Positions 1 to 12,224 of a stretch of DNA of 64,000 bases are shown here, piece by piece (positions within the stretch are counted from its first letter, which is position 1; every line of letters starts with the position of its first letter). The position numbers and the translations under genes were made by a program. This DNA comes from Diaporthe sp. PMI_573. Lineage: Eukaryota > Ascomycota > Sordariomycetes > Diaporthales > Diaporthaceae. The stretch is from positions 243,379 to 307,378 of the forward strand of contig JAJTUP010000071.1 of NCBI GenBank assembly GCA_021399435.1. Reading direction: 5' to 3'. Under the pieces are notes generated by a model. The model saw nothing but the letters and a program-made list of their open reading frames with translations. It was not told where the DNA came from and ran no database searches.

Positions 1-2798
1 CCAGGGCCGTCGTCCCCGTCGCCACCCGCCGCGCTGGACCCGCGCTTGCCGCCGCCGCTCCCACTGCTGGGGCCCATGATGGCGGCCGCCGCCGCGGCGG
101 CCTTGCCGATGGCCTTGCTCGTGTCGATGTAGCTCTTGCCGTCCTTGGTGACGACGCCGCCCACGCCCTCGCGCTCCCAGCGCACCTCGGACAGCGGGAT
201 GGCCAGGCGCTTCGAGCCGTAGTTGGTCAGGAGCGGCTCCTGGAGGAAGAGGGCGCCGACGTTGGCGCACGGGAACGACAGCAGTCTGTTCGCGTCCATG
301 TACTTGCTCACCCACCCGTTGTACTCAATCAGGTAGTTGTTCTGCGGGCCCGACAGCGGCGTGTTGTTGTTGATCACGTAGGCGCCCAGCTCCGCGACCT
401 CCTTCTCGTAGTCGGCCTTTTTGCTGCTGGCATGAGCGGTGGCTGGTGTTGCGGGGGTTGTCGGGGTGTCTTCGGCGGCGGCCTTGTCCTCTGCCGTGCC
501 GTCGGTGGCGGTGGCGGGCGCCGAGGCCGCGCTATCTTCTGTGCTCGGTGTCGGCGGCGGCGCGGGGAAGGGGCCCGTGGCGGGCGTGTCGGGCACGTGG
601 GGGCGGAGCATGCGGATAGGGTGGTCGCACTCCCAGACCTCGACGACGCCGCCGGGCTTCAGGATGCGCATGAAGTCGTCGATTATGGTGGAGAAGTGGT
701 CGGTAGGTATGGACATGGACATGTCTTTGCACATGATGACGTCGAACTCCTCCTCGGGGAAGGGGAGCGGCAGCAGCCGCACATCATGCTGCACAAAGTT
801 CCACCTCATGTTCTTGTCGGGCGGCTGCTCGGCCCAGTAGCCCGTAGAGGACGACGACGACGTCGAGGTCGAGGATATACGGTCCTTGGGGCCCCCGGCG
901 GGGCCCGTCACGTGGGGCATGCCGGCGATGCCGCCCAGGGCGGCGATGTCGAGGCCGGTGAAGTGGACGTTTGGGAAGCCCTTGCGCGAGTAGTAGGAGT
1001 GGCACATCATGCTCCAGAAGCCGTAGGCGCAGCCCACGTCGAGCACGCGCAGGGGCGGCTTGTTGTTGAAGAAGGGCGAGCACAGCGGGCCGCCGAAGAG
1101 CTGGAAGAGGAGGAGGGTGCGGAGGGACTGGCGGTGCAGCTCGTGGAGGTCGACGGGCAGGGGGTAGCCCAGGGTCGGATCGGCGAGGTAGGTGCGGCCA
1201 TTGCTCTTGGTGACAAAGGGCGGTCTCGACCCGGGCAGCGACCTCGTGGACGAGCCGTCACCCTCCCTGTAGGGGGGTTCGCTGGACATTATTGTGCGGC
1301 CGCCGACGGACTCGGCCACGCTTTCGGTACGAGAGGAGGAGACGATGCTCTCTGTGCCGACCATGGTGGCATGATTGGACTGCCTCCGGTCACGCTTGCG
1401 GGCAGGGGGGTCAGTCGCGGACGAGGTCGAGGTCGGGGTGGTAGAAGATGCCGGCGCATTGGCCCAGTGGGAGCTCGGCGGTTTGCGGCTCAGCTCGTGG
1501 TTGTGCACCGATCTGTGGCTGGCGCCGCTGTCGGGGGTGTTTGGTGGGTGGCGGTGGTGGTGTTGAGGTGAGAGCTGGTGGTGGTGGCTCTGGTGGTGTT
1601 GTGCGCGGCTCCGGGAGAAGGAAAGGGGGCTCCTGGATTTCTTGGAAGCGTCGCACACCGCGGTGGAGCTGGGCTTCAAGGAGGGGGGTCTGCGATGCTG
1701 CGATGGAGGGCCTGACGCTGCTGGTGCTGACAGAAGAGGAGCCGAAGCCGAGGCGGCAGAGTTGTGGTCCCCCTGCCAGTCCCGGTAGGATGCTCCGTCT
1801 GCGCTTGACAGGGTGGAGGAAGCACGGCTCATCAATGGCCCCGGGTAGGACGCGGAGACATTGTCATCATATCCGTCAATCGCATCACAGGCCTTCTCTG
1901 GTGCCCGCCGAGGGGATGATGATGAGGACGAGGTGGAGGCCTCGGTCGGAAGGGCGGGAAGCTGCTTGTCCTGGAAACTAGAGATAGTAGAGGTAGTAGC
2001 AGCACCAGCACCAGCACCAGGAGTCAGAGACGAAGAGGTTCTGCTGCTGGAGCTGTTGGTAGTAGTCCCACTGCCGCTGGCTGCGCTGCCAACGGCGGTC
2101 GAGGTGGAAGCGGGTCTCTGCTGGGCCCTTGGCTGGGTGGCGTCTCGATCTGGCCTGCCGGTGTTGCTGTTGGTTGTTGTGGTGGTGGCGGTGGTGGTTG
2201 TGGTGGCAGCACTGCTACTGCTGCGACCACTGCGGCTGCGACTCCGGTGGAGGTGGCTTGCAATGGTTGCACTGGCGGGGCGTCGTCGGTCGTCGTGTGT
2301 CAGTGCAGACGGGGCGGACGGGGCAGGATGTGACGAGACGCGCGAGAGGAACTCGTGTGAGAGGAGGCCTGGCGACCGCGAGCTTTCCGGACTCATCAAT
2401 GCCGCGGCGCAGCCCTGATCCCTGGAACTGGACCTGGACCTGATCCTGAACCTGGAACTGGAGCTGGGGCTGCGGCTGGTCGGTTCGGACTGCTGTTGGC
2501 TGGCGTGAGTGAGTGGTGGCCTGGAGTGGCCAGGAATCCGCAGGCGGCTCGACCTGGTGGAGCTCGACGACGGCAGCGGCGGGCTGGCTGGCTGGGCCTT
2601 TGTTGAAGGGGCGGGATAAGTCAAGGTCTGCTCGGTTGTGGTCGTGGTCGTGGTCGTAGTCGCAGCCGTGGTCGCCTCGGTGTCTGGCGGCGGCAGCGGC
2701 TGCGACGTGGAGGTAGGCTTGGGCTTTGACCTCGCCGCCGATGCAAACTCGGCCGGAAACGGCGTCTTGCTGGCTGCAATGCCCCAAGCGTATTCCAT
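1..2798 (-). CDS. SAM-dependent methyltransferase with long disordered N-terminus (partial, runs off left edge)
   Basis: One uninterrupted frame runs from an ATG at 2798 to the window edge (932 complete codons, no stop), so the C-terminus is missing. About 520 N-terminal residues are low-complexity Ser/Thr/Pro/Ala with many homopolymeric runs and no recognisable fold. A class I Rossmann methyltransferase domain follows: motif I VLDVGCAYGFW begins near residue 585 (Gly-rich SAM loop), FTGLDIAAL follows as the motif II acidic position, and DVIMCKDMSM and a 'LKPGGVVEVWECDHP' block match later motifs. This resembles the fungal 'TAM domain methyltransferase' group (trans-aconitate methyltransferase-like); the substrate is unknown. 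The start is chosen because it opens the only long frame and has a CT-rich leader (AG-rich on the coding strand). It diverges from ccr4, separated by a very long upstream region. The frame is certain; the precise function is inference. Confidence 0.85.
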   Translation of the reverse strand, partial: MEYAWGIAASKTPFPAEFASAARSKPKPTSTSQPLPPPDTEATTAATTTTTTTTTEQTLTYPAPSTKAQPASPPLPSSSSTRSSRLRIPGHSRPPLTHASQQQSEPTSRSPSSSSRFRIRSRSSSRDQGCAAALMSPESSRSPGLLSHEFLSRVSSHPAPSAPSALTHDDRRRPASATIASHLHRSRSRSGRSSSSAATTTTTATTTTTNSNTGRPDRDATQPRAQQRPASTSTAVGSAASGSGTTTNSSSSRTSSSLTPGAGAGAATTSTISSFQDKQLPALPTEASTSSSSSSPRRAPEKACDAIDGYDDNVSASYPGPLMSRASSTLSSADGASYRDWQGDHNSAASASAPLLSAPAASGPPSQHRRPPSLKPSSTAVCDASKKSRSPLSFSRSRAQHHQSHHHQLSPQHHHRHPPNTPDSGASHRSVHNHELSRKPPSSHWANAPASSTTPTSTSSATDPPARKRDRRQSNHATMVGTESIVSSSRTESVAESVGGRTIMSSEPPYREGDGSSTRSLPGSRPPFVTKSNGRTYLADPTLGYPLPVDLHELHRQSLRTLLLFQLFGGPLCSPFFNNKPPLRVLDVGCAYGFWSMMCHSYYSRKGFPNVHFTGLDIAALGGIAGMPHVTGPAGGPKDRISSTSTSSSSSTGYWAEQPPDKNMRWNFVQHDVRLLPLPFPEEEFDVIMCKDMSMSIPTDHFSTIIDDFMRILKPGGVVEVWECDHPIRMLRPHVPDTPATGPFPAPPPTPSTEDSAASAPATATDGTAEDKAAAEDTPTTPATPATAHASSKKADYEKEVAELGAYVINNNTPLSGPQNNYLIEYNGWVSKYMDANRLLSFPCANVGALFLQEPLLTNYGSKRLAIPLSEVRWEREGVGGVVTKDGKSYIDTSKAIGKAAAAAAAIMGPSSGSGGGKRGSSAAGGDGDDGP

Positions 2799-5700
2799 CT
2801 CTGTCTCTCTTCTCTGTTCCCTGCCTGCCTCCCTATCCCTCTCAAGCCTCAAGCGTCAAGCCTCGAACCTCAAACCTTGTCACGGCTTAAGCTTCTTTCC
2901 ACTTAGGGGATCTGTATCCGCGGATGGGCGATGGGTGGTGGCACCACTAGCAGCAGACCCCTCCCTCTCGTCGTCTCGATGGCGTTCCCAGCCCCACACC
3001 CTCAGGATATCAATTCAAATCAGTCAATCGTTCCCCACCGTCAAGGTCTTTGCTCTGGAGACTTCTTTACCCGTCCCAGCCCGCCTGGGCAGCCTGATTG
3101 GGCCAGGGAATGCGCGCCCGCTCGCCCCGACGAGGCCCGTGGGTCGAGGAGCAGTCGCTCTGGAGTCGCTCTGGTGGGGGGCCGCAGCCGACGAGGATAA
3201 TCCCACGTGCGGCCTGTTTTCTTGGGTTGTTGTGTGACCGAGCCGTGATGGCACAACTCAATGCACTTGATCCGATTCGATTCCTTGGAATCTCGAGGTT
3301 GTGATTGTGCCTGTGACCGTGATTGTTTGATCGTATGAATTGCCTTTTTCGTCTTTTGCCGTTTCCGAACTCTGCAGCAGTTGCACCCGGTTGTGTTGGT
3401 TGCTCTTGCCCGTCTTTCAGTCAGTCAGTCTGTCAGTCGTGCTTGCGTGCAAAGTCAAGGTGATGAATATTCATGCAGCCCCCTCCCCTCCCCATCGGCT
3501 GCTTCCCTCCCTGCCGCCCGTCACTGACCAGGTGAAAAAAAAGGTCGTCGATGCCCTGTCCTGGTCCGCAAGCCGTCAGGTCCCAGAATTGAACTCCGGG
3601 TTGCCTCCCCGGGGTGGGACCCCTGTTAACCTGGGTGGTGTCACTCTTGGTGACGATCAATCGGCAATCGTTCCTTGCAGGCTGCCAGTGAATGGCAGGC
3701 TGGATGGACTGGGCCTTTTTTTTCTCTCTCTCCCCCCCCCGGCACTCGTCGGCAATCTCTTCACCCTGTTCGCCTCTGAACCAGCTGGCCACGTGATGAA
3801 CCGTGCAATGCACCTTTCTTCCCTTCGTCTCGAAGGAAATGCTGGTTGGAACGATGGGCTAGGAAAATCCGATGGAGATGATGCAATTGCGACTGGTAGA
3901 TTTCGGCTGTGGAGGCCTGTCGCTGATCCGTATATCCCTCAGGGTTGTTGCATATATTCAGACTCGGGTTCAGGGCTGTAGGTTTCGGATCCATGACCGG
4001 ATGTCCCTCATGTCCATCCAAGCCTGTTGATGGTTTGAATGTGCTCTCTCTCTCACTCTCACTCTCTCTCTTTCCTCACACCTTCATGCTCCGCAGGTCC
4101 ATGCCACGGTTCCAATCCGAGGTTACAAGGTCGGCCGCAGTGGCTGGCCGCGATGGCTGGATGGCTGGCTCTCAGTGCACACGATGGATCGCTGGCTGGC
4201 TCGCCGCACTGCACACTGCGGGGTATCTCAACGGCAATCTCGGCCTATCTCCTCAAATCGTACATGACATCGATGGCCAGGCAGGAATGGACGATGATGT
4301 TGGTGGCTTAATGTTATAATGTTGCAGTATTAAGGTCAAGGGCTCGCGGCCGATGGCAGAACCGGTTCGGGGACGAAGGTTATCTGGTATTATAAGGGGA
4401 ATAAGACGGTAAGAAAAGGAAGTTGGTCAGTCCAGTCAGCAAGAAGATATGCGCCTCTGTGACACAAAACCCAGGTTGAAACATTCAACAGACAAGATCC
4501 GCAGCATGCAGCTGTCGTCAGGCATTCAGAAGAAGGGGGAGGGGGAAACAAAAGGTCCTCCCAGGACCCGCCTGGATGGTAAGCACATGCGCATCCTGCC
4601 TCTCTCCTATATATCCGAGGCGGCCAATCTGTTGTGGCAGCCCGTGGCAGCCCCCATCGTGTCGTCTCACCAGTCATCTCGTCTACTACCCATCTGCGTT
4701 GCTCCTAGCCCTTCCTTGGCCCCCATGTTGTGACACCCTCCCTCCGTCGACATGCACCATCTGCCTCTGTAGAAAACGAGTGCCCGCACAAGTTACGTAC
4801 ATGCTGACGACAGGTCTGTGCCGCCTCCTGCCAACCTGCTGCCAAACCTTGGAACCGACGCCAGACCGTTGCATTGGGAGCAGCCAGGAGCGCCTCCAGC
4901 TTCGTACTTTTTTTTTTCATCCTTCCCTCCCGGCCCCTGCAGCAGCTTTCTGCCACATCAAAGGTAAAATCGAGCCGGAGCCCAGAGCCAGAAAAACTGA
5001 AAAGAAAGGAATGCCCCGCTCCGTTGCTGTACCTAGATCACTTTCCCCCTCCAGCCTATTCGCGCTTGGCCCCTTTCGGAGAAAAGCCTGCCCATAAGTG
5101 CCATAGTAGATATCCGTTCGTTTTTGGCTCGACGGTCCGGCCGCTGCGATCCATGAATTGACAGGCGGTTTCTAAGCGTGCCCTCGGGCCTGTGATTGGG
5201 CGTCCCTGGTGTCCCGCCTGTCTGGCATTATCTATCGGTACCAAGATATGACCGACGTTGGTTGGCTCACCGGTCCGTGCATTGCAAGTGCCAGTGCAGT
5301 TTGCAGCCCTGGAGTGCAGTGTGTGTCATCCAACGTGAGTGTGCGTGTGTGTGTCGTGTGCGCCATCCTCGATCCTCCCCGCCTTTTGATTATCGTCGCA
5401 TGCGTCCGAACCAGCTTCTGCGCGCCGTTATTCTTAGGTCCCTCCCTCCCTCTCTCTGCAGCAGCAGCATCTCTGGGTCCGAGTAGTCTGACTGCCCTGA
5501 GCTGCGGGACTCACTGCATGCCGATGTAATGCATGCTCCCTGCATTTGCCCAGATGTCTCGTAATAGAATAGGTCGGGTTACGAGAGAAACCGCAAGGGC
5601 TCGGGACAGGCGTTTGTTTTTGGGATGAACTCCTATATCCGGCTTGCAACAAAAAAAAAAGTCCCCGCGGAGGTCTTCGGAGACGTGGCACTCTTTCAGA

Positions 5701-8700
5701 TGGGCTCGTGTATGCGTCCCCCGTTTGGGATTCTCCCAACCAAGCCTGGGTGGCTGTCGTCTTCAACTAGCGCAGGGGTCCTCCGATTGACAGTCCAACC
5801 GGCCGGACGGATACCAATGAACCACAGTGGTTCTGGATGGCGTTTCATCGATCTACGGAGGATCTCCGTGGTCTTTGCTTCTAGCCTCGCTGCCCAGACA
5901 GGCCCCGTCTCTCCTCTGGGGTCGGCCGGACCTCGGGGACGAGTCTCGGCAGTGTCTGTCGGGGAGTTTGGTTATTTCCTACTCCCGCGCGCATAACTCC
6001 ACACCCCAGAGGCATCCGCGAAGAATGACTTAATCATGGCAGCTTCAAAGACAAAAATCGGAAGCGCGGCCAGGGATGTTTGCTGCCTTACCCTGTTCGA
6101 ATAATGCCGTTGGCGGCCCGTATACATGGGTACTTGTTGGGATAATACGAAGCGAGAGGGCCAGGCCCGGGAGGGCCAGCCGACCCCGTGCAAAGTGGCG
6201 TCAACGCTCGCAAACGGCGCAGCAAAAAGGCTTTTGGGCATTTGCGGACCGTCTGAGGCGCGAGATCAGGCTATGAACGATAAACTCCGGGAAATCGGCC
6301 TGGGCGCGTGACGAGAACTGGGATGCTTTCCTTGAATTCCCAAGCAGCGAATGGCGCTGTACACACGGGGGGTGTGGCCTCGGCATGTTGCCCAGGTGAT
6401 CACCAGTCTACAGGGTCTATTTCTCTCGGTACTCCATGGCAGGCCTCCGGAGCGAGACGGAATTCCTAGATTTATTTCCGATGCTCACACTGGAAATCAC
6501 GCTCGTGAGGTCGTCAGACATTCGGCACCGGGGCAGTCGTTGTTGGTAATCACCTGCCTCCTAATCATGATCATACGATGCTGTATTTTCGTGGCCAAAT
6601 ACGGAATAAAGGAGATGAGAAATCATAAGTACCGGGCTGAACTCACTGCCGTCAGTTAGCCGCGCTGGTGTGCCATTGGCCAGCCCAGATGTCGTACCAG
6701 GACCGGCCTCGAGAATCAGAATCAGCACTACTGTTGTACCCGCCGAGCGTCAAGGGACTTTCTACGGTTCCGCACTACCGCCCTTCCCTTGATGTACCAC
6801 AAAATTGACAGCAGGGGGCAATGACGATGTTTCATTGTGCGGGCTGGAACATTCGCCATAACTGTGTCGAGGGTGGCAAAGATGCACGTGAAAGGCCTTG
6901 GGGCTGTTGCCCTTCTCGGTACGAACCACGGGACGTCAAGACCTTTCCTGGCTGAAAGAATTGCGTCTACCAGCTGAAGTCTTTTCGTATCCACTCACGA
7001 TCCATTCTTACCCATGGTCAGTCATTTCCCGACTTGGAATGATGGGCCGGAGGCCGATATTGAGTTTGTTTCCTAACTGGGTTGACTGTGTCAGTCCCGC
7101 TACCCGTCTTTCCGAAGCCCAAGCAGGCGAATGCCAAACCACTGAACTGGGAGGGAGGATCGCTCTCCCGCTGCGAATCTTGGAAAATAGCGTATGTGAT
7201 AGAGACAGGTAGGCACTGGATTGTTGCCAGTATTTTCCTCCGATGAGCATTGGCATTTAGCAAGCGGCACTGTTCTGTGGGATGGATTGCTGCGCCTGCC
7301 CGTCGGAAATATTTTGATTTGCTTACGCTTTCACGCAGATGTGAGTGGCTGCATAGCGGTTGTCCTGGAGTCTGGAGGGTGAAAGGTGGCGACACGTTGA
7401 AGGCCTCCCACGGCGATGTGATGTCTCTCATCAGAGCAACGGAAGGGGTTCGTCCATATGTGTCCCTCAATTCTTCCTCCACTGGCCTTGTGGGGAAAAG
7501 CTCATCCGACCCGGCCGTCCATTAAGCCTAAGTATGCCAAATAATCTGGCCGTCAATGTCCCCAATACGAAATCTCTTGAATACGGGCACTGAGCGATTT
7601 CATGCACTGAGGTGAATTGGCGATCTTCTCTGCATTGCCCGCGGGAGCAAATGAGCCCATACTGGATTCACTTGTAAAATGCACATAGGAATAGGTATGT
7701 GGGCGGGAGACAAAGTATTAGTTTCCTGACCTTTGGTTTCAATGAACAGATGGGCCAATTAAAGATGAGTGAATAGACTTCCTGGTTTCCTTCTGAGTGT
7801 ATCAATCTGCTTTTCATGTCACACATCGTGTAACTGAGAAGTTTCACATGAATACGGCTGACCGTCAACTGATGCCGGAGTATATTTTCCCACAGCCGTT
7901 CAAAATGCCAATCCTCAATTTCAAGACGGCAAGCTCGGAAGATGTCTTAATGTGTGCTGCTGCTCAATTTGTTGTTGCCGGCCATTTGTCGCCCTCAGAC
8001 GAATTGCATTCTCAGATTGTTGAAACGCCGCGATAATTGGCTGTCTAGGTAGGAAATGTCGATCTTGTCGGTTTTTGTCTTGTTGCAGCATAGCCAGTTG
8101 GGTGTTTCATGTAAACACATGGACACCATCAGTCGATTTGGTGGCATGCAGGCGACCAATTGGAGGAGCCAGGAAGTTGCAAGAGCTTGGACGGTTGTTG
8201 CCAGGTGGGTTGATGACCACGTTCTTTGACTACCATGGCACCCTTTGTGGTGTGACGGATGGGTCCATTTGAACCTAGAAAACATGCAGAGGGGGGCAAA
8301 CTTCCCCGGATATTTGGCGGGTGCAGGAAAATTTCAACGTCTCTAGATCGAACATTGAGGCTCATAATTAGCCTGAGTTTCTCTTCAAGTTTCTCGAGTG
8401 CAAAGTGATCGTCTAAGTGGAAATCAAATCTGAATACCACAGCCGGAATCACTCAAGTCTGTTGTCATGGCCGCGACTGACTTGAAGTGGGAAGCTTGCA
8501 GCATCTCAAGTGACATGACTTGTAGCACATACTTGCCCTTGCTCTCTGCACTGTTGCATGTTAATTGCACCTTTGTCTGCCTTGGCCAGACTCTGGCTCC
8601 AGTGCGGTCACTTCCACCAAGCTAAGAGAGTCTACAGGTGTGGACAATCTAACATGCATGTGAATCCTAGTTTGGCCGGTAAATGCTCAACGGTTGTATT

Positions 8701-9887
8701 GGTGTCTCTGGGCAGGTGACTTTCTACTTGAGTCGTGCCAGGTCAAGGTGCATATGTGGCAGCAAGCCTGGGCCCATCTTACTCGCTGTGGTATTCAATT
8801 TAGGTGGACCAGATCCTTATTTGCTGGGTCCATCCAGATGACAGCATCAACAACAAAGAAGAAGTGTGCAATGTGAGCAAGTCAGGGTGAAGTGGACATC
8901 ACACAGCCCCTTTTCTTTGAAGGAGAGACGATAATTAGTGGCAAGTCTCCTGCTAGTTGCTCCTCCCCCCTGAAGACTCAGGAGGAAGAGGCTGAAGTGG
9001 CTGCAAGTATGGATTACGTAAATCGTCACGTGGCGGTGGGGGAGCTCGGGCCTCTTGCTGACTCTGCCTGTTGGGTGGCAGGCCCAAGGTGAAGTGGCCC
9101 AGGCCAACGGGTGATGTTGAGACATCGGAAGAGCGAGGCAAAACCACAAGAAGCTTATATCTATCACAATCCAAAGTATCCATTGACCATCTCATACAGC
9201 ATTGTCGACCACGGCAGACATTCATTATAGGGGTGAGTGGTGACTCCCATGCTCTGGCCCCGTCAGCCCTCGTCAACAGCATCGCAGTGCCCGCCGCAGC
9301 TCCCCCGTGGATCAAACTGACCTTCCCCTCCACGACCAACCCGAGCAAACAGCCCCCAGCCCGACCAACCTATCCATCCTTCGAGCACTCCTACGTGCCC
9401 TCGAGCCTCAGCTGGAAGTTGACCTGGACCTCTTTGAAGCTGACAAAACTCGTCTCCTGCAGTGTGTGATTCGACTACCCCGTTCGATCAAGCAGAAAAC
9501 ATACAAAAAACAACATCCATTGCCACCAGCCGTTTGCGCCGTTTGCCTTGGCCGACTGCCTGCCCCCCTGCTCTGCTGCTTCCCTCGATGACAACGAGTC
9601 AGCTGTGACAAACACGCACTGCCCTCGGTCCCGCGGGGGTGAGTGAATGTGGTCTTGACCTCGACCACAAGACCGACCGACAGCCCAGCCTCGCTCCTCC
9701 TCTCGCCTGCGAGCTTCTATGCTGGGGCCCCAACGCATCGAGTCTCCCATGCGCCGACACCGATCCCGACGTTGCTCCTTCGAAACCCACACATCGCATG
9801 CCCTCCAGAGCTATCTGCAGCACCCGCCTCGCCGACCCTCCCAGCCCGTACCCGGTCTATCCCTCGGCCACCACCCATGGTAGCTAA
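2799..9887. other. 7.1 kb intergenic region without a supported gene
   Basis: Between the divergent methyltransferase and ccr4 genes only short overlapping open frames occur, none with a recognisable domain, consistent coding bias or plausible splice chain. Base composition is ordinary, without the TA-rich signature of the right half of the window. It contains poly-T tracts (about 3716 and 4908), a CT microsatellite and imperfect GGCTGGATGG-type repeats near 4140-4200. The pyrimidine-rich sequence from about 9240 probably includes the ccr4 promoter and leader. Non-coding transcripts are possible but cannot be seen. Confidence 0.6.
4043..4072. repeat. (CT)n microsatellite
   Basis: Near-perfect CT/CA dinucleotide run inside the long intergenic region; simple-sequence repeat with no sign of coding use. 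Confidence 0.85.
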
Positions 9888-12224
9888 ATGGCAGATGGTT
9901 ATCAGTATCTCCAGCAGCACCTTGGCAACCTCATCTACGTACAGCCCACACCGAAAAACCCGCTCGCGAACCAAACCCTCCTGAACACCCTCCTCAGCCA
10001 CGTCTCCCCCAGCCCGCGCCCCGCCTCCAAGTCACCAGACCTCGGCGCTCAAGCCCGCTCCTCCCAAGGCATGTACAACTCGGGCCACCAGCCGGGGCCC
10101 AACTCACGCCTCAATGGCGGGCCTTCCGCCTCCTCGCGCGGCATGCCCATGCTCTACAACCACCCCTCCAACCCCTCACACCAGTACGGCCACGCCTCGC
10201 ACCACCAGGGAATACAGCCCGACCACTCCGGCCATGCTGGGTCCATGGGCCACGGCTCCGGTTACTCGAGCGGCGTGATGCCAAACGCGAGCCCATACTC
10301 CAATAATAATGTCCCCAATGGTCACCCCGGCACAACAAGAGGGGGCCAAGCACAACAGATCAGCGACGAGTGGGCAGCGCAACTGAGGGCGCATAAAGAT
10401 TCGCAGAGGGCACACGCGGCCGTCGTCGAGCAGCACCAAGGGCACTACTTTGCTCGTCTCAAGGCAGCGGAGAACAGGGGCATCGGCCCCTCCATCACCG
10501 CAACGTCAACTACGAACCAGGTGGATGGCGATGACGATTCCGGGGTCAGGCGGCCTCACATGGTCGAGAAGACGGACGAACGGCAGGATTGGTTCAACCT
10601 CGACATGAGCGGCCAGGGCCTGCGCAACCTAGCGACGCCCTGTTTTAATTACAGCTTCCTCAAGGAGCTGTACCTGGCCTCCAATAACCTGACGCGGATC
10701 CCCGAGGAGTTTGGTCAACTCAGGTGCCTAACGCTGCTTGACTTATCGCACAACCAGATCCGTGACATCCCACCCGAGATTGGCATGTGCACCTCACTCA
10801 AGCAGCTGTACCTGTTCGACAACCAGATCCGGTCGCTCCCCTACGAGCTGGGCCATCTGTTCAACCTGGAAATGCTAGGCATCGAAGGCAATCCTCTCGA
10901 ACACGACTTGAAGCAGGAGATCATCGAGAAGGGCACCAAGAGCCTTATCGGCCTTCTCCGCGAACAAGCACCGGGTAAGTCACAGTGTTCAGCACAAGCC
11001 CCCGCACGATAGCTCGCTGACACAACGCAAACAGTGCCTCTTCCTCCTAATCCCAGACCTGTCATCGTTCTCAACCCGGACAGCGCCCCGGCCTTGGAGC
11101 ACATCAAAGTCCTGACGTGGAATATCCTCTGCGAAAAGTATTCGACGACGACCATGTATGGATACACACCGACCGGGGCCTTGTCTTGGGAATATCGGAA
11201 GGATGCCATATTGCAGGAGATCCGCGAGCGCGACGCCGACATTGTGTGCCTGCAGGAGGTCTCGGTGGACGCTATGAACGAGGTCTTCAGCCCAGAGCTG
11301 GCTGCCGATGGCTACAAGGGGGTGCAGTTCTCGCGTTCGAAAGCCAAGATCATGGGCGGTAAGGAGGCCAACGCGGTGGACGGATGTGCTGTCTTTTACA
11401 AGGCCAAGAAGTACATCCTCCTGGACAAGCAGATGATCGACTTCCAGAACATCGCCATCAACAGGCCCGACATGAAGACGCAGCATGATATCTTCAACCG
11501 TGTGATGCCCAAGGACAATATCGGCATGATATGCTTCTTCGAGAGCCGAGCGACAGGTTCGAGGATGATTGTGGCGAACGCCCATCTTGCCTGGGAGCCA
11601 GAGTTGGCCGATGTCAAGCTGATCCAGACGGCCATCTTGATAGACAGCGTTACTAAGCATGCCGAAAAGTACGCAAGGTGGCCGGCATGTCGGGACAAGA
11701 AGTTCATCCAGCTCCTCCAGGAGGGCGAGGAGCGCGAGGTCATGCCCGAACCGGCGCCGTCACAAGAATACCGGAACAACACGGACATCCCGCTCTTCGT
11801 CTGCGGCGACTACAACTCCACCTATGACAGCTCCGTCTACGAGCTCCTGTCAAAGGGACGGGTTGAGCCCAACCACCCGGACTTTGGCGACAGGCAGTAC
11901 GGCAACTTCACCCGGGACGGCATCGAGCACCCCTTCAACCTGCGGTCCTCCTACTCGCAGCTGATGCACTCGGCGGACCAGATGCCGTTCACGAACTACG
12001 TGCCCACGTTTGAGGGCGTCATCGACTACATCTGGTACTCGAGCAACTCGCTGGAGGTGGTATCCCTGCTGGGGCCCCCCGATATGGAGTACCTGAAGCG
12101 CGTGCCCGGCTTCCCCACGTACCACTTCCCCTCGGACCACATGCACCTCATGGCAGAGGTGGCCATCAAGCAGAGGAAGGACAAGAAGGTGTTGCCGGAA
12201 TCTTCGGACTTCTCGGGACGATGA
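9888..12224 (+). CDS. ccr4: CCR4 poly(A) deadenylase, catalytic subunit of CCR4-NOT
   Basis: Two exons, 9888-10974 and 11035-12224, around a 60-nt GTAAGT...CAG intron; the join restores a Val codon and gives 758 residues, normal for fungal Ccr4. The first about 225 residues are Gln/Ser/Pro/His-rich and probably disordered. Four leucine-rich repeats follow (LYLASNNLTRIPEEFG, LLDLSHNQIRDIPPEIG and so on, roughly residues 250-345), the surface that binds the Caf1/Pop2 subunit in the family. The rest is an endonuclease/exonuclease/phosphatase fold with the expected Mg2+ and catalytic motifs: LTWNILC (Asn near 392), CLQEV (Glu near 437), NAHL, CGDYNS and a terminal SDH. The enzyme shortens mRNA poly(A) tails in the cytoplasm. 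All catalytic motifs are intact. The start ATGGCAGATGG gives the usual MADGY N-terminus. Confidence 0.96.

Noticed and set aside
432..1571. Plus-strand 379-codon open frame
   Set aside because: It is antisense to the methyltransferase domain of the long minus-strand frame; its composition is Gly/Arg/Val-rich as expected for the complement of a G+C-rich coding region and it has no domain.
3560..3680. Possible minus-strand tRNA gene (GTTCAATTC T-loop-like sequence near 3590)
   Set aside because: The B-box-like match is there but the T-stem does not pair in the canonical register, and no A-box, anticodon arm or acceptor stem can be formed upstream.
7797..8036. 79-codon plus-strand frame in the long intergenic region
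   Set aside because: No domain, promoter or splice context; length is within expectation for random open frames in this composition.
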